Counted from the stretch's first letter, positions 9,502-18,089 are shown. The stretch: DNA of 64,000 bases from Solirubrobacter sp963724195 (GCA_963724195.1 CAVRTQ010000022.1:124001-188000); one strand, 5' to 3'. Translations and numbers: made by a program. The notes: generated by a model from the sequence alone, not told the origin.

Positions 9502-10104
9502 CTAGCCGTCGCGGCGGAGCTTCTTCCGGCGGTTGAGCTCGCGCCGGGCGAGCACCACGCCGACCACGATCGGCACCCAGTACGGCTTGGAGTCCAGCAC
9601 CGCCTGTACCCATCCGGGCAGCTCGAGATCGATCTGAAACGATGGCAGCGGCAGGTCCGGGAGGTCGATCCGCGGGAGGTCGGGCAGATCGATCGACGGC
9701 CACGGGATGGCGGGGATGAGCCGCAGCAGGAACGCGAAGCCGATGATCGCCGCCGCGACCTGAGCCGCCCCGCTGAGCACGTACCGCGAGGCGTACAGCT
9801 TCGGGTGCCGGCGCCCCCAGGCGGCGAGTCGAGCGGCGCGCGTGCCCGGCTCGGGGTCCAGTTCGTATTCCTCGTCGCCACCGTCCGGCACCAACGACGC
9901 GCGCTTGACGCTCCCGCCCCAGAACGGCATCACCGCCCGCACCTCGAACCCGTCCCCCGCGAGCACCGTCTGCTTGGCGTTCGCCTTGGTCTCGGCGACC
10001 GTCTCACCGTCCACGACCAGCCGCACACGGTCCTGCTCCCAGATCGGGTCCGGGATGACCTCCACCGTGCGGCCCTCATACTCGACGCTGAAGCTGGCGG
10101 GCAT
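9502..10104 (-). CDS. Membrane-associated hypothetical protein
   Basis: A 200-residue protein from the ATG at 10102-10104. The N-terminal half is beta-rich (FSVEYEGRTVEVIPDPIW, then RLVVDGETVAETKANAKQ). A hydrophobic helix follows near residues 120-145, then a loop rich in D-L-P repeats (IDLPDLPRIDLPDLPLPS), a second hydrophobic stretch and a basic tail. It is probably a membrane protein with a cytoplasmic beta domain. No family was recognised. It is divergent from a TetR regulator with 25 bp between starts. Confidence 0.55.
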   Translation of the reverse strand: MPASFSVEYEGRTVEVIPDPIWEQDRVRLVVDGETVAETKANAKQTVLAGDGFEVRAVMPFWGGSVKRASLVPDGGDEEYELDPEPGTRAARLAAWGRRHPKLYASRYVLSGAAQVAAAIIGFAFLLRLIPAIPWPSIDLPDLPRIDLPDLPLPSFQIDLELPGWVQAVLDSKPYWVPIVVGVVLARRELNRRKKLRRDG

Positions 10105-10118
10105 GGACGCCAGCGTAC

Positions 10119-10132
10119 CATACAAGCGTATG
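10119..10132. promoter_or_regulatory. Candidate TetR operator
   Basis: CATAC-AAGC-GTATG is an interrupted palindrome with 5-bp arms lying between the divergent starts at 10104 and 10130. It overlaps the ATG of the TetR gene. The position suits autorepression plus control of the minus-strand operon. No binding data can be inferred beyond that. Confidence 0.4.
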
Positions 10133-10696
10133 ACACCTGCTCCTGTCGACCACGACGAACGCCGCGCGCGCCTCACCGAGGTGCTGCTCGACGTGGTCGC
10201 GGAGGGCGGGCTGGAAGCGGCCACGATCCGCACCGTGGCCGCCGCGGCGGGCGTCTCGATCGGCACCGTCCAGCACTACTTCAAGACCAAGGACGACATG
10301 CTCGGCCACGCCTACCGGACGGTGGGCAAGGAGATCGGTGACCGCGCCGAGCAGGAGGCGGAGGGCGCCACGTCGTGGAAGGCGGCGATCCGGGCGATCC
10401 TGCTCGAGCTGCTCCCGCTCGACGAGCGCCGCGCGAAGGGCTACCGCGTCAGCGTCGCGTTCGCCTCCCGCGCCACGTGGAACGCCGAGCTCGGCGCCGA
10501 GCTGCGCAAGGACCTCAAGGAGCTGCAGGACATCTTCGTCGACATGCTCCAGCAGGCCGGCGTCCCGGACGCCGAGCGCGAGGCGACGACGCTGCTCGCG
10601 CTCAACGCGGGGCTCGCCGAGCCGCTGATCTACGGCGACGGCACGCCGGAGCAGGTGGTCGCCGCGCTCGACGCGTACCTGGACCGAGTTTTCTAA
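10130..10696 (+). CDS. TetR/AcrR-family regulator
   Basis: A 188-residue protein. The N-terminal helix-turn-helix is clear (IRTVAAAAGVSIGTVQHYFKTKDDM at about residues 42-66), followed by an all-helical ligand domain typical in length for TetR/BetI-like repressors. It is divergent from the hydrolase/membrane-protein operon, with a palindrome over its start codon. The TAA stop at 10694-10696 lies inside the left arm of the hairpin at 10690-10720. Confidence 0.9.
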   Translation: MTPAPVDHDERRARLTEVLLDVVAEGGLEAATIRTVAAAAGVSIGTVQHYFKTKDDMLGHAYRTVGKEIGDRAEQEAEGATSWKAAIRAILLELLPLDERRAKGYRVSVAFASRATWNAELGAELRKDLKELQDIFVDMLQQAGVPDAEREATTLLALNAGLAEPLIYGDGTPEQVVAALDAYLDRVF

Positions 10697-11540
10697 AGAG
10701 GGACAGTCCCTCTTTAGAAAGGATCTCGCGCAGCGTCAGCGGATCGCGGCCCGTGAGCTCGCGTACGGCGTGCGAGACCACGGCCGAGTAGCCGAGCCGC
10801 GCGCCCGTGCCGAACGTCGCGTACGCCGCGGCGACCACCTCCGGCATCCCGGCGTGCTTGACCAGCCCGCTCGCGTAGTCGTCGTCGCTCACGAGCACCG
10901 GTTCCACCGGCTTGCCGCCGAGTTCGGAGAACACCGCCGCGAGCTCCACCGGGCCGAGCGCCTCCGCCCCCGTGATGTCGTACTCGCGCCCGTCGTGGCC
11001 GGAGCCGGCCAGCACGGCGGCTGCCGCGCGGGCGCAGTCGGCGCGGGCGACGAAGCCGACGGGGCCGCCGTTGGTCACGTGGCGACCCGTGGCCAGCGCC
11101 GCCTGGTAAGCCGGGACCTGGATCTCGGCGTAGATGTTGTTGCGGAGCATCGCCCACGCCGCCCCGCTCGCGCGGATGTGCTCCTCGGTCGCGCGGTGCT
11201 CGGGCGCCACCACGATCGGGTTGCTGTCCGAGGGGTTCGGGATCGACGTGTAGGCGATGAAGCCGACGCCCGCGGCCACGGCGGCGTCGACCGTGGCCTT
11301 GTGACCCTCGACGCGCCGGCCGATCTCGTTGCCGCTGATCAGCAGCATCCGCTCGCCACCGGCGAACGCCTCGGGGGATGCGGCGTCCCAGTCGTACGCG
11401 CGCACTTCGGCACCGGGCACGTCCAGCGCGTCCGGGGTGCGGGTCAGCAGGATCAGCTGCGACGGATCGACGGTCTTCAGCAGCTCGGCGGTGACGAGCC
11501 GGCCGAGCTGGCCGGACGCACCCGTGATGACAAGGCTCAT
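10602..11540 (-). CDS. NmrA-like NAD(P)-binding reductase (QorB-like), C terminus extended through a hairpin
   Basis: The ATG at 11538-11540 opens with the Rossmann motif ITGASGQLGRLV. The sequence continues with LLTRTP, ISGNEIGRR and YTSIPNP and matches SDR-type quinone reductases of the QorB/NmrA family, expected to use NADPH and a quinone. The family-like part ends at about residue 273 (GRDPLTLREIL). Another 39 or so residues are read through the palindrome at 10690-10720 and antisense to the TetR gene before a stop at 10602. That tail is probably not native. It is divergent from a DHA2 exporter and may help handle an electrophile or quinone. Confidence 0.82.
   Translation of the reverse strand: MSLVITGASGQLGRLVTAELLKTVDPSQLILLTRTPDALDVPGAEVRAYDWDAASPEAFAGGERMLLISGNEIGRRVEGHKATVDAAVAAGVGFIAYTSIPNPSDSNPIVVAPEHRATEEHIRASGAAWAMLRNNIYAEIQVPAYQAALATGRHVTNGGPVGFVARADCARAAAAVLAGSGHDGREYDITGAEALGPVELAAVFSELGGKPVEPVLVSDDDYASGLVKHAGMPEVVAAAYATFGTGARLGYSAVVSHAVRELTGRDPLTLREILSKEGLSLFRKLGPGTRRARRPPAPACRRRRSAARRAPR
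10690..10720. terminator. Perfect 15-bp inverted repeat supplying a stop codon
   Basis: TTTCTAAAGAGGGAC (10690-10704) and its exact reverse complement (10706-10720) flank a single A. It lies between the convergent TetR and NmrA-like genes. The left arm contains the TetR stop codon; the minus-strand gene reads through the repeat in another frame. It could be a bidirectional terminator or a dispersed REP-like palindrome. Confidence 0.6.
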
Positions 11541-11545
11541 AAGAG

Positions 11546-11580
11546 CAGTCTCATATCAGTCACAGGGACGACAGTCTCAT
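11546..11580. promoter_or_regulatory. Direct repeat CAGTCTCAT in a divergent promoter
   Basis: Two exact copies of CAGTCTCAT (11546-11554 and 11572-11580) lie 26 bp apart in the 81-bp gap between the NmrA-like reductase and the exporter. The arrangement suits a shared regulator of both genes, which is inference. Confidence 0.35.
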
Positions 11581-11621
11581 CGCGCCGATGAGTTTCGGCG
11601 GGCCTGGTCGTCTAACCGTGC

Positions 11622-13046
11622 ATGACCTCCTCCCCAGAACGCAACCGGTGGGCCGCGCTCTACGTGCTGTGCGCGGGGACGCTGATGATCGTCCTCGACG
11701 CCACGATCGTGAACGTCGCTCTTCCCTCCATCCAGGACGACCTGAACTTCACGGCGAGCAACCTCGCGTGGGTCGTCAACGCGTACCTGATCGCCTTCGG
11801 CGGGCTGCTCCTGCTGGCCGGCCGCGCCGGTGACCTGATCGGGCAGCGCACCGTGTTCCTCACCGGCCTCGTCATCTTCACCCTCGCTTCCATCGCCTGC
11901 GCCGTCGCGCAGACGCAGGGCATGCTGATCGCCGCGCGCTTCGTGCAGGGCGCGGGCGGCGCGCTCACCTCCGCGGTCGTCCTCGGGATGATCGTGACGA
12001 TGTTCCCGCAGCCGCGCGAGCAGGCCAAGGCGCTCGGCGTCTACGGCTTCGTGGCGTCCGCCGGCGGGTCGATCGGCCTGCTGGCCGGCGGTGTGCTCAC
12101 CGACGCGCTGGACTGGCACTGGATCTTCCTGATCAACGCGCCGATCGGGATCGCCGTCGGCGTGCTGGCGCTGCGGCTGGTCGAGGCCAAGCCCGGTCTG
12201 GGCGTGCGCGCCGGCGCGGACCTCCCCGGCGCGGCGTTGCTCACCGGTGGCGTGATGGTGGGCGTGTACGCCGTCCTGGGCGTCGCCGAGCACGGCTGGG
12301 CGTCGCAGCGCACGCTCGGGCTGGTCGCGATCTCCGCCGTCGCGCTCGTCGTCTTCCTCGTGCGCCAGGCGCGGATCGCGACGCCGCTGATGCCGCTGCG
12401 GCTGTTCGCCTCGCGCGACGTGACCGGTGCGAACCTCGTGATGGGGCTGCTCGTGGTCGGGATGTTCGGCCTCTTCTTCCTGGGCGCCCTGTACCTGCAG
12501 CTGGTGCTGGGCTACGACCCGCTGGCCGTCGGCCTCGCGTTCCTGCCCTCGACGCTCGTGATGGGCGTGACGTCGCTCAAGCTCTCGCAGCACTTCGCGC
12601 CGCGCAGGATCCTCGTGCCGAGCCTGCTGCTGATCGTCGCCGGCCTGCTGCTGTTCGCGCGCACACCGGTGGACGGCTCGTACGTGGCAGACGTGCTCCC
12701 GGCGACGATCCTGATCGGCTTGGGCGCCGGCCTCTCGACGCCCGCGCTGATGACGCTCGCGATGTCCGGGGTGAACCCGGAGGACGCGGGGCTGGCCTCC
12801 GGCCTGGTCAACACCACCGTGCAGGTCGGCGGCGCGATCGGCCTCGCCGTGCTGGCGACGCTGGCCGCCGGGCGCACGGGCGCGTCGACCGCTCCCGAGG
12901 CGCTGCTGTCCGGCTACCACCTCGCGTTCGTGGTCGGTGCCGGCCTCCTGCTCATCGCCACGCTCGTGGCGCTGTGGCTGTGCCGCCCGCGCTCAGTGCT
13001 GCAGGTATTCGGCGTCCGTGACGTGATCTCCCCAGATCGCGTCTGA
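11622..13046 (+). CDS. DHA2-family drug/proton antiporter (MFS, 14 TM)
   Basis: A 474-residue multipass protein. Family motifs include LDATIVNVALPSI in helix 1 (motif D1 of the 14-TM group), LLLLAGRAGDLIGQR (motif A) and FVQGAGGALTSAVVLG. Hydrophobic helices cover most of the length. EmrB/QacA-type members export drugs or toxic metabolites. The pairing with a divergent quinone-reductase-like gene suggests a stress-response locus. The last 54 bp overlap the 3' end of the convergent cupin gene. Confidence 0.92.
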   Translation: MTSSPERNRWAALYVLCAGTLMIVLDATIVNVALPSIQDDLNFTASNLAWVVNAYLIAFGGLLLLAGRAGDLIGQRTVFLTGLVIFTLASIACAVAQTQGMLIAARFVQGAGGALTSAVVLGMIVTMFPQPREQAKALGVYGFVASAGGSIGLLAGGVLTDALDWHWIFLINAPIGIAVGVLALRLVEAKPGLGVRAGADLPGAALLTGGVMVGVYAVLGVAEHGWASQRTLGLVAISAVALVVFLVRQARIATPLMPLRLFASRDVTGANLVMGLLVVGMFGLFFLGALYLQLVLGYDPLAVGLAFLPSTLVMGVTSLKLSQHFAPRRILVPSLLLIVAGLLLFARTPVDGSYVADVLPATILIGLGAGLSTPALMTLAMSGVNPEDAGLASGLVNTTVQVGGAIGLAVLATLAAGRTGASTAPEALLSGYHLAFVVGAGLLLIATLVALWLCRPRSVLQVFGVRDVISPDRV

Positions 13047-13385
13047 CCCGTCGTCGGCGATCTCCTGCATCGCCAAATGGGTCATGAAGTTCGCCGAATC
13101 GGCGCCGTGCCAGTGCTCTTCCCCGGGCTCGAAGTGCACGGTGTCCCCGGCCCGGATGGGCTCCACCCGACCGCCGCGCGACTGCGCGAGCCCGGAGCCC
13201 TCCGTGACGTGGATCGTCTGGCCGAACGGATGTTTGTGCCAGGCGGTCCGCGCGCCGGGCGTGAAGTGCACGACCAGCAGCTTCACGTGCGGGCCGGTGG
13301 AGATCGCGTCGATGTAGACGTCGCCGGTGAACCACTCGGCTGAGGCGCGCTGCGTCGCGTGCTGGTGCGGGCGGATGACCTCCAT
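12993..13385 (-). CDS. Cupin-domain protein, mandelonitrile-lyase-like
   Basis: A 130-residue single cupin. The metal-binding motifs are present: H-x-H in TAWHKHPFGQT with a downstream glutamate (motif 1), and GEEHWHGAD (motif 2). The sequence resembles the small bacterial cupins related to (R)-mandelonitrile lyase, which bind Mn or Fe. The reaction is not certain, because related proteins include isomerases and decarboxylases. It overlaps the end of the exporter gene tail to tail. Confidence 0.8.
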   Translation of the reverse strand: MEVIRPHQHATQRASAEWFTGDVYIDAISTGPHVKLLVVHFTPGARTAWHKHPFGQTIHVTEGSGLAQSRGGRVEPIRAGDTVHFEPGEEHWHGADSANFMTHLAMQEIADDGSDAIWGDHVTDAEYLQH

Positions 13386-13482
13386 CAGGCCTGAAGCCTA
13401 GTCGTCGTCGGCATCCTTGTCGTTGCCGTACGCCTTGCCGTTCGCAGAGGCGTTTTCGTTGAGGCCGCGCTGCGTTTTCGCC

Positions 13483-14835
13483 TCAGGGGACGGTTTCGTC
13501 AATCCGGGCGGCTCCGTCGCCTGAGTGGACGCCGAGCGGAGCGGGCTTCTGCGCCTTCGGAGCGTTCTCCTTGGCCGGCTGGACGGGCTTCTGGGCCTTC
13601 GGCGCCTTGGCCTCGGCCGGCTTGACCGGCTTCTGGGCCTTCGGCGCCTTGACCTCGGCCGGCTTGTCCTGCTTGGCCGGCTTGCCCTGGTCGGCCGGCT
13701 TCCCCCTGCCCGACTGTGGCGCAGACCCGGCCTCCGTCCGGGCGTGCGGCGCGGTCGCCGCCGCCGGCGGGGCCTCCGGCGCCGCCGCCGCGGCGGTCCG
13801 CGTCCGTCTGCGCGGCGTCGTCTTCGCCTGCTTGTTCTGCTTTTCGGTCGCCCGCACCTGCTTCTCCGCGGGCTGCTCGGCCTGCGTACTGGCGGCGACG
13901 ACCGTGGCGATCGGGGTCGGGACCGCGGTGCGCGTCTGTGCCCGTGGGCGCGCGCGCTTCGGCTCGGGCGTCACCGCCGCGGCCGCCTCGCTCACGCGCG
14001 GCGGCGGCTTGTAGAACTCGGTCGCGGCCACGGTCGCCCCGCCGGTCGCGAGCACGACGCACGAGAGCAGCTTCGCCGTCCCGCCGCCGAGGATCTCGGC
14101 CAGCAGCGCCGCGGCGCCCGCGGTCGGCAGCGGCGGAGCCAGCAGCGCGAGCCGCTTCTCGCGCTGCTTGATGTCGGCCTGGAAGACCCGGCAGCCCGCG
14201 CAGGACCGCAGGTGCGCGCGCAGGCCGCGGCCGCGCAGCACGCGGCCGTCACCGTCGGAGAGCATCCGGCGTACGTCGTCGCAGGGCATCTCACGCCCCT
14301 CGCGTGCGCTGAACAGGGCCGTGCGGGCCTCGTAGATCGTCTGCTTGACATTCGCCGCGGACGTCTCCAGCACCACCGCGATCTCGGCGTGCGAGAGGCC
14401 GTTGAGCTCGCGCAGGACGAGCGCGGCGCGCTGACGGTCCGGCAGGTCGGCCAGATCCATCTGCAGCAGGCGCAGCTCCTCGCGTTCGCTGACCTGGTCG
14501 TCGAGATCCGTCAGGACCGGGATGTCGTCGAGCTCGGTCGTCGCACGGCGCTTGCGCAGGATCGAGATCGCCTCGTTGTGGGCGATCCGGAACAGCCACG
14601 GCTTGATGTCGAAGTCCCGCCGCTCGTCCTGCAGCGCCGCGAACGCCCGGGCCATCGTGCTCTGCAGCGCGTCCTGGGCGTCCTCCTCGTGGCGCAGGAT
14701 GCTGCGGCAGTAGCGATAGAGCGCCTGGTGATGGCGTTCGTAGACCGCCGCGAATGCGGTCGCATCGCCGCGCATGGCCCGGGAGCGCAGTGTGCTTTCC
14801 CGGCGTAGGCGCAGCGTGGCGGGTACGGCAGTCAT
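13483..14835 (-). CDS. ECF sigma factor fused to zinc-finger, TM segment and repetitive Lys/Pro/Ala tail
   Basis: Region 2 (AFAAVYERHHQALYRYCRSIL, then FDIKPWLFRIAHNEAISILRKRR) and region 4 (LPDRQRAALVLRELNGLSHAEIA) define an ECF sigma factor within the first 185 residues. A ZAS-like finger follows with Cys-x-Asp...His-x3-Cys-x2-Cys (PCDDVRRM...HLRSCAGC), then a hydrophobic segment near residues 240-275. A long tail carries three near-repeats of APKAQKPVKPAE. The protein thus appears to combine sigma factor, anti-sigma-like finger and membrane anchor. The ATG at 14835 is chosen because AGGA sits about 9 nt upstream; ATG 14844 is the alternative. Confidence 0.85.
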   Translation of the reverse strand: MTAVPATLRLRRESTLRSRAMRGDATAFAAVYERHHQALYRYCRSILRHEEDAQDALQSTMARAFAALQDERRDFDIKPWLFRIAHNEAISILRKRRATTELDDIPVLTDLDDQVSEREELRLLQMDLADLPDRQRAALVLRELNGLSHAEIAVVLETSAANVKQTIYEARTALFSAREGREMPCDDVRRMLSDGDGRVLRGRGLRAHLRSCAGCRVFQADIKQREKRLALLAPPLPTAGAAALLAEILGGGTAKLLSCVVLATGGATVAATEFYKPPPRVSEAAAAVTPEPKRARPRAQTRTAVPTPIATVVAASTQAEQPAEKQVRATEKQNKQAKTTPRRRTRTAAAAAPEAPPAAATAPHARTEAGSAPQSGRGKPADQGKPAKQDKPAEVKAPKAQKPVKPAEAKAPKAQKPVQPAKENAPKAQKPAPLGVHSGDGAARIDETVP

Positions 14836-14912
14836 TGTCCACACATCCTGAACGTCACAACCCGCGAAAAGTCATACCCAACTTTTCCGGTCTCTGCGCG
14901 TTGACGCACCAA

Positions 14913-15549
14913 ATGGCCCCGTACAACCCCCAAAAGACGCTCGCCCTGATCGAGCGGACACTCACCGCCGAGCCGACCACGAGCCTGCGCGCACTCACCG
15001 CGCTGCGCGCCGAGTTGGACGTCCTCGAGCGGCATCTCGTCGCCCGAGCGCTGCAGGAAGGACAGACCTACACGCAGATCGCGCGGCCCGCTCGGGATCT
15101 CGCGTCAGGCCGCCCACCGGCGCTACCGCGACCTGACGACGACCGCGCCGCCGACGCTGTCCGACGACGCGCGCGCCACGCTCGTACGCGCGCGCGAGGA
15201 GGCAGCGCGGCACGGCTCCCGCAGCATCGACGGCGAGCACCTCGTGCTGGCCCTCGCCCACGCGGGTGTGTTTCAGCTCGACGTCGAGGCGGCACGCCGG
15301 AGCTTCGGCCCGCCGGCCCTCAACGCCCCCAAGCCCGCCGGTCTGCACCCTTCGATTCACGCCCGCCTCGTGCGCAATTCAGGCGTTCTCGGCATCGAAC
15401 AGCTGGTGCACGCGACGCTGCAGGACCCGGGCGCGCGGCGATTGCTCGACCAGTTCGGGGGGTCAGTCCACAAGCTTGTTCACAGTCGCCCAGTTGCGCA
15501 CCGTGGCGGTGCCGGCCCCGAGGCCCGGCTGGCTGAGAGCTTTCATTAG
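14913..15549 (+). CDS. Clp N-domain-like protein with N-terminal helix-turn-helix, one frameshift
   Basis: The N-terminal part is helical, then reads TYTQIARxLGISRQAAHRRYRDL, a helix-turn-helix. The C-terminal part (ARATLVRAREEAARHGS, SIDGEHLVLALA, then LGIEQLVHATLQDPGARRLL) resembles the ClpA/ClpC N-terminal repeat domain. The frame breaks near 15086; one CG restores ARRPLGISRQ. The listed stop lies inside the convergent DUF1697 gene, so the natural C terminus may be earlier. It is divergent from the sigma factor gene, with 77 bp between starts. Such proteins are usually stress-linked regulators; the function here is not known. Confidence 0.7.
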
Positions 15550-15969
15550 GCGCGAGTTCTGCATGCCCTCAGGGCACCACGCGTAGATCTCCTTGCCGTT
15601 GGCCTTGAACTGATCGGGGGCGAAATCCTCGCCCTCGAGACTGTCCAGCTGCGGCTCGCGGTCCAGGAAGACGACGAAGTAGCGCGTGGGGTTGTCGACC
15701 GCTTCGCCGAAGGGGTCGGCAGCGATCACCGCCAGCAGCTCGTCCATCGTGCGCAGCACGACGTCGATCTTCATGTCGAAGCGCTCCTGGAGCGCCGCTT
15801 CGAGCTTGGTCCGCGAGGCGCGGCCGGTGAAGATCGCGTTACCGCTGGCGAGCACGGTCCGGACGTCGGTGTAGCCGAGCGCTTCCAGAAGTGCCCGCAA
15901 ATCGGCCATCGCCACCCGGCGCTTGGAACCGAGGTTGATACCGCGGAGGAGCGCGATGTTGCGGGGCAC
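15463..15969 (-). CDS. DUF1697 family protein
   Basis: A 168-residue intact gene. The family hallmark is the N-terminal ALLRGINLG, followed by MADLRALLEALGYTDVRTVLASGN and RYFVVFL, with WATVNKL at the end. Function is unknown for the family; members are small cytoplasmic proteins. The start at 15969 lies 16 bp from a cluster of GTTC/GAAC palindromes that separates it from the divergent secreted-protein gene. Confidence 0.88.
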   Translation of the reverse strand: MPRNIALLRGINLGSKRRVAMADLRALLEALGYTDVRTVLASGNAIFTGRASRTKLEAALQERFDMKIDVVLRTMDELLAVIAADPFGEAVDNPTRYFVVFLDREPQLDSLEGEDFAPDQFKANGKEIYAWCPEGMQNSRLMKALSQPGLGAGTATVRNWATVNKLVD

Positions 15970-15985
15970 GGTCGCGAAGGTACCC

Positions 15986-16017
15986 GTTCGAACAGGTTCG
16001 CGCGAACCTGAAGGTTC
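15986..16017. promoter_or_regulatory. Cluster of overlapping GTTC/GAAC palindromes
   Basis: GTTCGAAC (15986-15993), the perfect 18-bp palindrome CAGGTTCGCGCGAACCTG (15993-16010) and GAACCT-GA-AGGTTC (16004-16017) overlap in 32 bp between divergent genes starting at 15969 and 16119. This is a strong candidate for a cooperative operator of a dimeric regulator. It does not match the SOS-box spacing. Confidence 0.5.
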
Positions 16018-16118
16018 CCTTACAGGAGTCTTCAGGAGGCGCTTAGAGATCCGGGAGACACTGCCGGGGCGCTTCGATGAGGAGGAGCGCGCTGGGTCAA
16101 TCTCTTGGAGGGTCTGTG

Positions 16119-16871
16119 ATGTTGTCTGTGAAGACGCGGCGTCTTGCCGTGCCCGTGGTCGTCGCCTGCGTCGGTGTGCTCGGCAGCGCTACTGCTGCGC
16201 ACGCACAGTCGGGCGGGTTGTCGGTGACGCCGGCGAGCCTCGAGAACCGCGCGAAACTCGGCACGGTCGGGTCGCTCACGCTCAACAACACGACCAAGGA
16301 GTCGCTGCGCGTGACGGTGACGGTCCGGCCGTGGCGTCAGCAGCTCAACGGCACCGTCGTCGCTGATCCGCGCTCGAACCTCACGCGGTACGTCCGAGCC
16401 ACGACGCGCTCGTTCACGATCGGCGCCGGCACCAAGCGCCCGATCAGCTTCCGCATGGTGCGGCGCCTGAGCTCGCTCTACGCGGGCGTCGACATCCTCG
16501 GCAAGCCGACCAACACCAAGGGCCGCAAGGGCATCATCCCGAACTACCGGCTGATCTCGAAGCTGCGCCTGAACCCCGTCAAGAAGACCTACAGGTTCCG
16601 CACCGGCGCGGCCCAGGTGCGCTCGGGCAGCATCATCCTGCCGGTCCGCAACCTCGGCAACTCGATCGACCCGATCGGCGGCACGTTCCGCCTGTCCGGC
16701 GCGGGCTCGAAGTCCGGCAACATGGCCGCGGTCGCCGCGCTCCCGGGCAAGCTCGTCGGCCTGAACCTCGGCTCCACGCGCGGGATGAAGAAGGGCACCT
16801 ACACCGTCAACGCGACGGTCAAGCAGGGCAGCAAGTCCACGAACGTGCGGACGAGCTTCACGATCCGCTAG
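16119..16871 (+). CDS. Secreted beta-sandwich protein, unknown function
   Basis: A 250-residue protein; the ATG at 16119 is placed by TTGGAGGG 7 nt upstream. A signal peptide with a basic start (KTRRLAVPVVVACVGVLGS) ends near ATAAHAQ. The mature part reads LSVTPASLENRAKLGTVGS, then SLRVTVTVRPW, and alternates short beta-like strands, resembling an Ig-like or WxL-interacting fold; no family is certain. It is lysine-rich at the C terminus. The upstream region carries the palindrome cluster, suggesting regulated expression. Confidence 0.65.
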   Translation: MLSVKTRRLAVPVVVACVGVLGSATAAHAQSGGLSVTPASLENRAKLGTVGSLTLNNTTKESLRVTVTVRPWRQQLNGTVVADPRSNLTRYVRATTRSFTIGAGTKRPISFRMVRRLSSLYAGVDILGKPTNTKGRKGIIPNYRLISKLRLNPVKKTYRFRTGAAQVRSGSIILPVRNLGNSIDPIGGTFRLSGAGSKSGNMAAVAALPGKLVGLNLGSTRGMKKGTYTVNATVKQGSKSTNVRTSFTIR

Positions 16872-16889
16872 CCGGGGAATGACCGTCTC

Positions 16890-18089
16890 GTGCCCCCCGT
16901 ACACGAGTCGGTCTTCACGCTCGAAGCCACACCGATCAAGTTCGGTCCCGGCGCCGTCGACGACGCCGGCTGGGAGTTGCAGCGCCTGGGCGTGTCCCGG
17001 GCGTTGCTCGTGACGGACCCGGGCATCCCGCACGTCGAGCGCGTCCTTGCCGCTTTGTCCTGCGAGGTCGTCGTGTTCGACGGGTCCCGGGTCGAGCCGA
17101 CGCTCGACTCTCTGCAGGCCGCCGCGGACTTCGCGCTGTCCGAGGAGGTCGACGGGTTCGTGTCCTTGGGCGGCGGCTCCGCCATCGACACCGCGAAGGT
17201 CGCGAACCTGATCGTGTCGCATCCGGCGCCGGTCATGGAGTACGTGAACGCGCCGATCGGCGGTGGCCGCGCACCAGACGGTCCGCTACGGCCCCACCTG
17301 GCGATCCCGACGACGTGCGGGACGGGCAGCGAGGCCACGACCGTCGCCGTGCTGGACATCCCCGAGCGGCGCGTGAAGACGGGGATCTCGCACCGCTACC
17401 TGCGGCCATCGCAGGCGATCGTCGATCCCGAGCTGGCGCGGACGCTGCCCGCCGAGGTGGTCGCGGCGACCGGGCTGGACGTGGTCTGCCACGCGGCCGA
17501 GTCGTACCTGGCGCGGCCGTACACGTCGCGCGAGCGGCCGGCGTCGCCTGCGGATCGTCCGCCCTACCAGGGCTCCAACCCGGTCGCGGACGTGTGGTCG
17601 GCGAAGGCGCTGGAGTACGGCGGGAAGTACCTGCGGCGGGCGGTCGCGGACGGTGACGACGTGGAGGCGCGCGGGGCGATGATGCTCGCGGCTTCGATGG
17701 CGGGCGTCGGGTTCGGGTCCGCGGGCGTGCACATCCCGCACGCCTGCGCGTATCCGATCGCGGGCCTCAAGCACGAGTACGACCCGCCCGGCTACCCCGG
17801 GCGGTTCATCCCGCACGGGATCTCGGTGATCGTGACCGCGCCGGCGGCGTTCGCGTTCACGTACGACTCGGCGCCGGAGCGCCACGACCATGTCACCTCG
17901 CTGCTGGGTGGCCCGATCGAAGACCTCATGCGTGATCTCGGCGTGCCCTCGTTGCGCGAGCTCGGCTATTCCGAGGACGACATCCCGGAGCTGGTCGAGG
18001 GCGCGCTCGCCCAGCAGCGGCTCCTCGCCGTGGCGCCGCGCGAGGTCACCGCGGACGATCTCGCCGGGATCCTCAGAGCGAGTATGTGA
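16890..18089 (+). CDS. Iron-containing alcohol dehydrogenase, hydroxyacid-oxoacid transhydrogenase type
   Basis: A 399-residue group-III dehydrogenase from a GTG at 16890. It has GGGSAIDTAKVANLI (nucleotide binding), PTTCGTGSEAT, and the metal-binding region with LDVVCHAAESYL and HIPHACAYPIAGL. The length and insertions (YTSRERPASPADRPPYQGSNP) match the HOT/ADHFE1 branch, which oxidises 4-hydroxybutyrate with reduction of 2-oxoglutarate. The narrow call is inference. Its last 17 bp overlap the convergent deleted peptidase gene. Confidence 0.85.
   Translation: MPPVHESVFTLEATPIKFGPGAVDDAGWELQRLGVSRALLVTDPGIPHVERVLAALSCEVVVFDGSRVEPTLDSLQAAADFALSEEVDGFVSLGGGSAIDTAKVANLIVSHPAPVMEYVNAPIGGGRAPDGPLRPHLAIPTTCGTGSEATTVAVLDIPERRVKTGISHRYLRPSQAIVDPELARTLPAEVVAATGLDVVCHAAESYLARPYTSRERPASPADRPPYQGSNPVADVWSAKALEYGGKYLRRAVADGDDVEARGAMMLAASMAGVGFGSAGVHIPHACAYPIAGLKHEYDPPGYPGRFIPHGISVIVTAPAAFAFTYDSAPERHDHVTSLLGGPIEDLMRDLGVPSLRELGYSEDDIPELVEGALAQQRLLAVAPREVTADDLAGILRASM

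Noticed and set aside
15986..16017. SOS box
   Set aside because: The palindromes have GTTCG-CG-CGAAC order and spacing, the inverse of the CGAAC-N4-GTTCG operator found at 45906.
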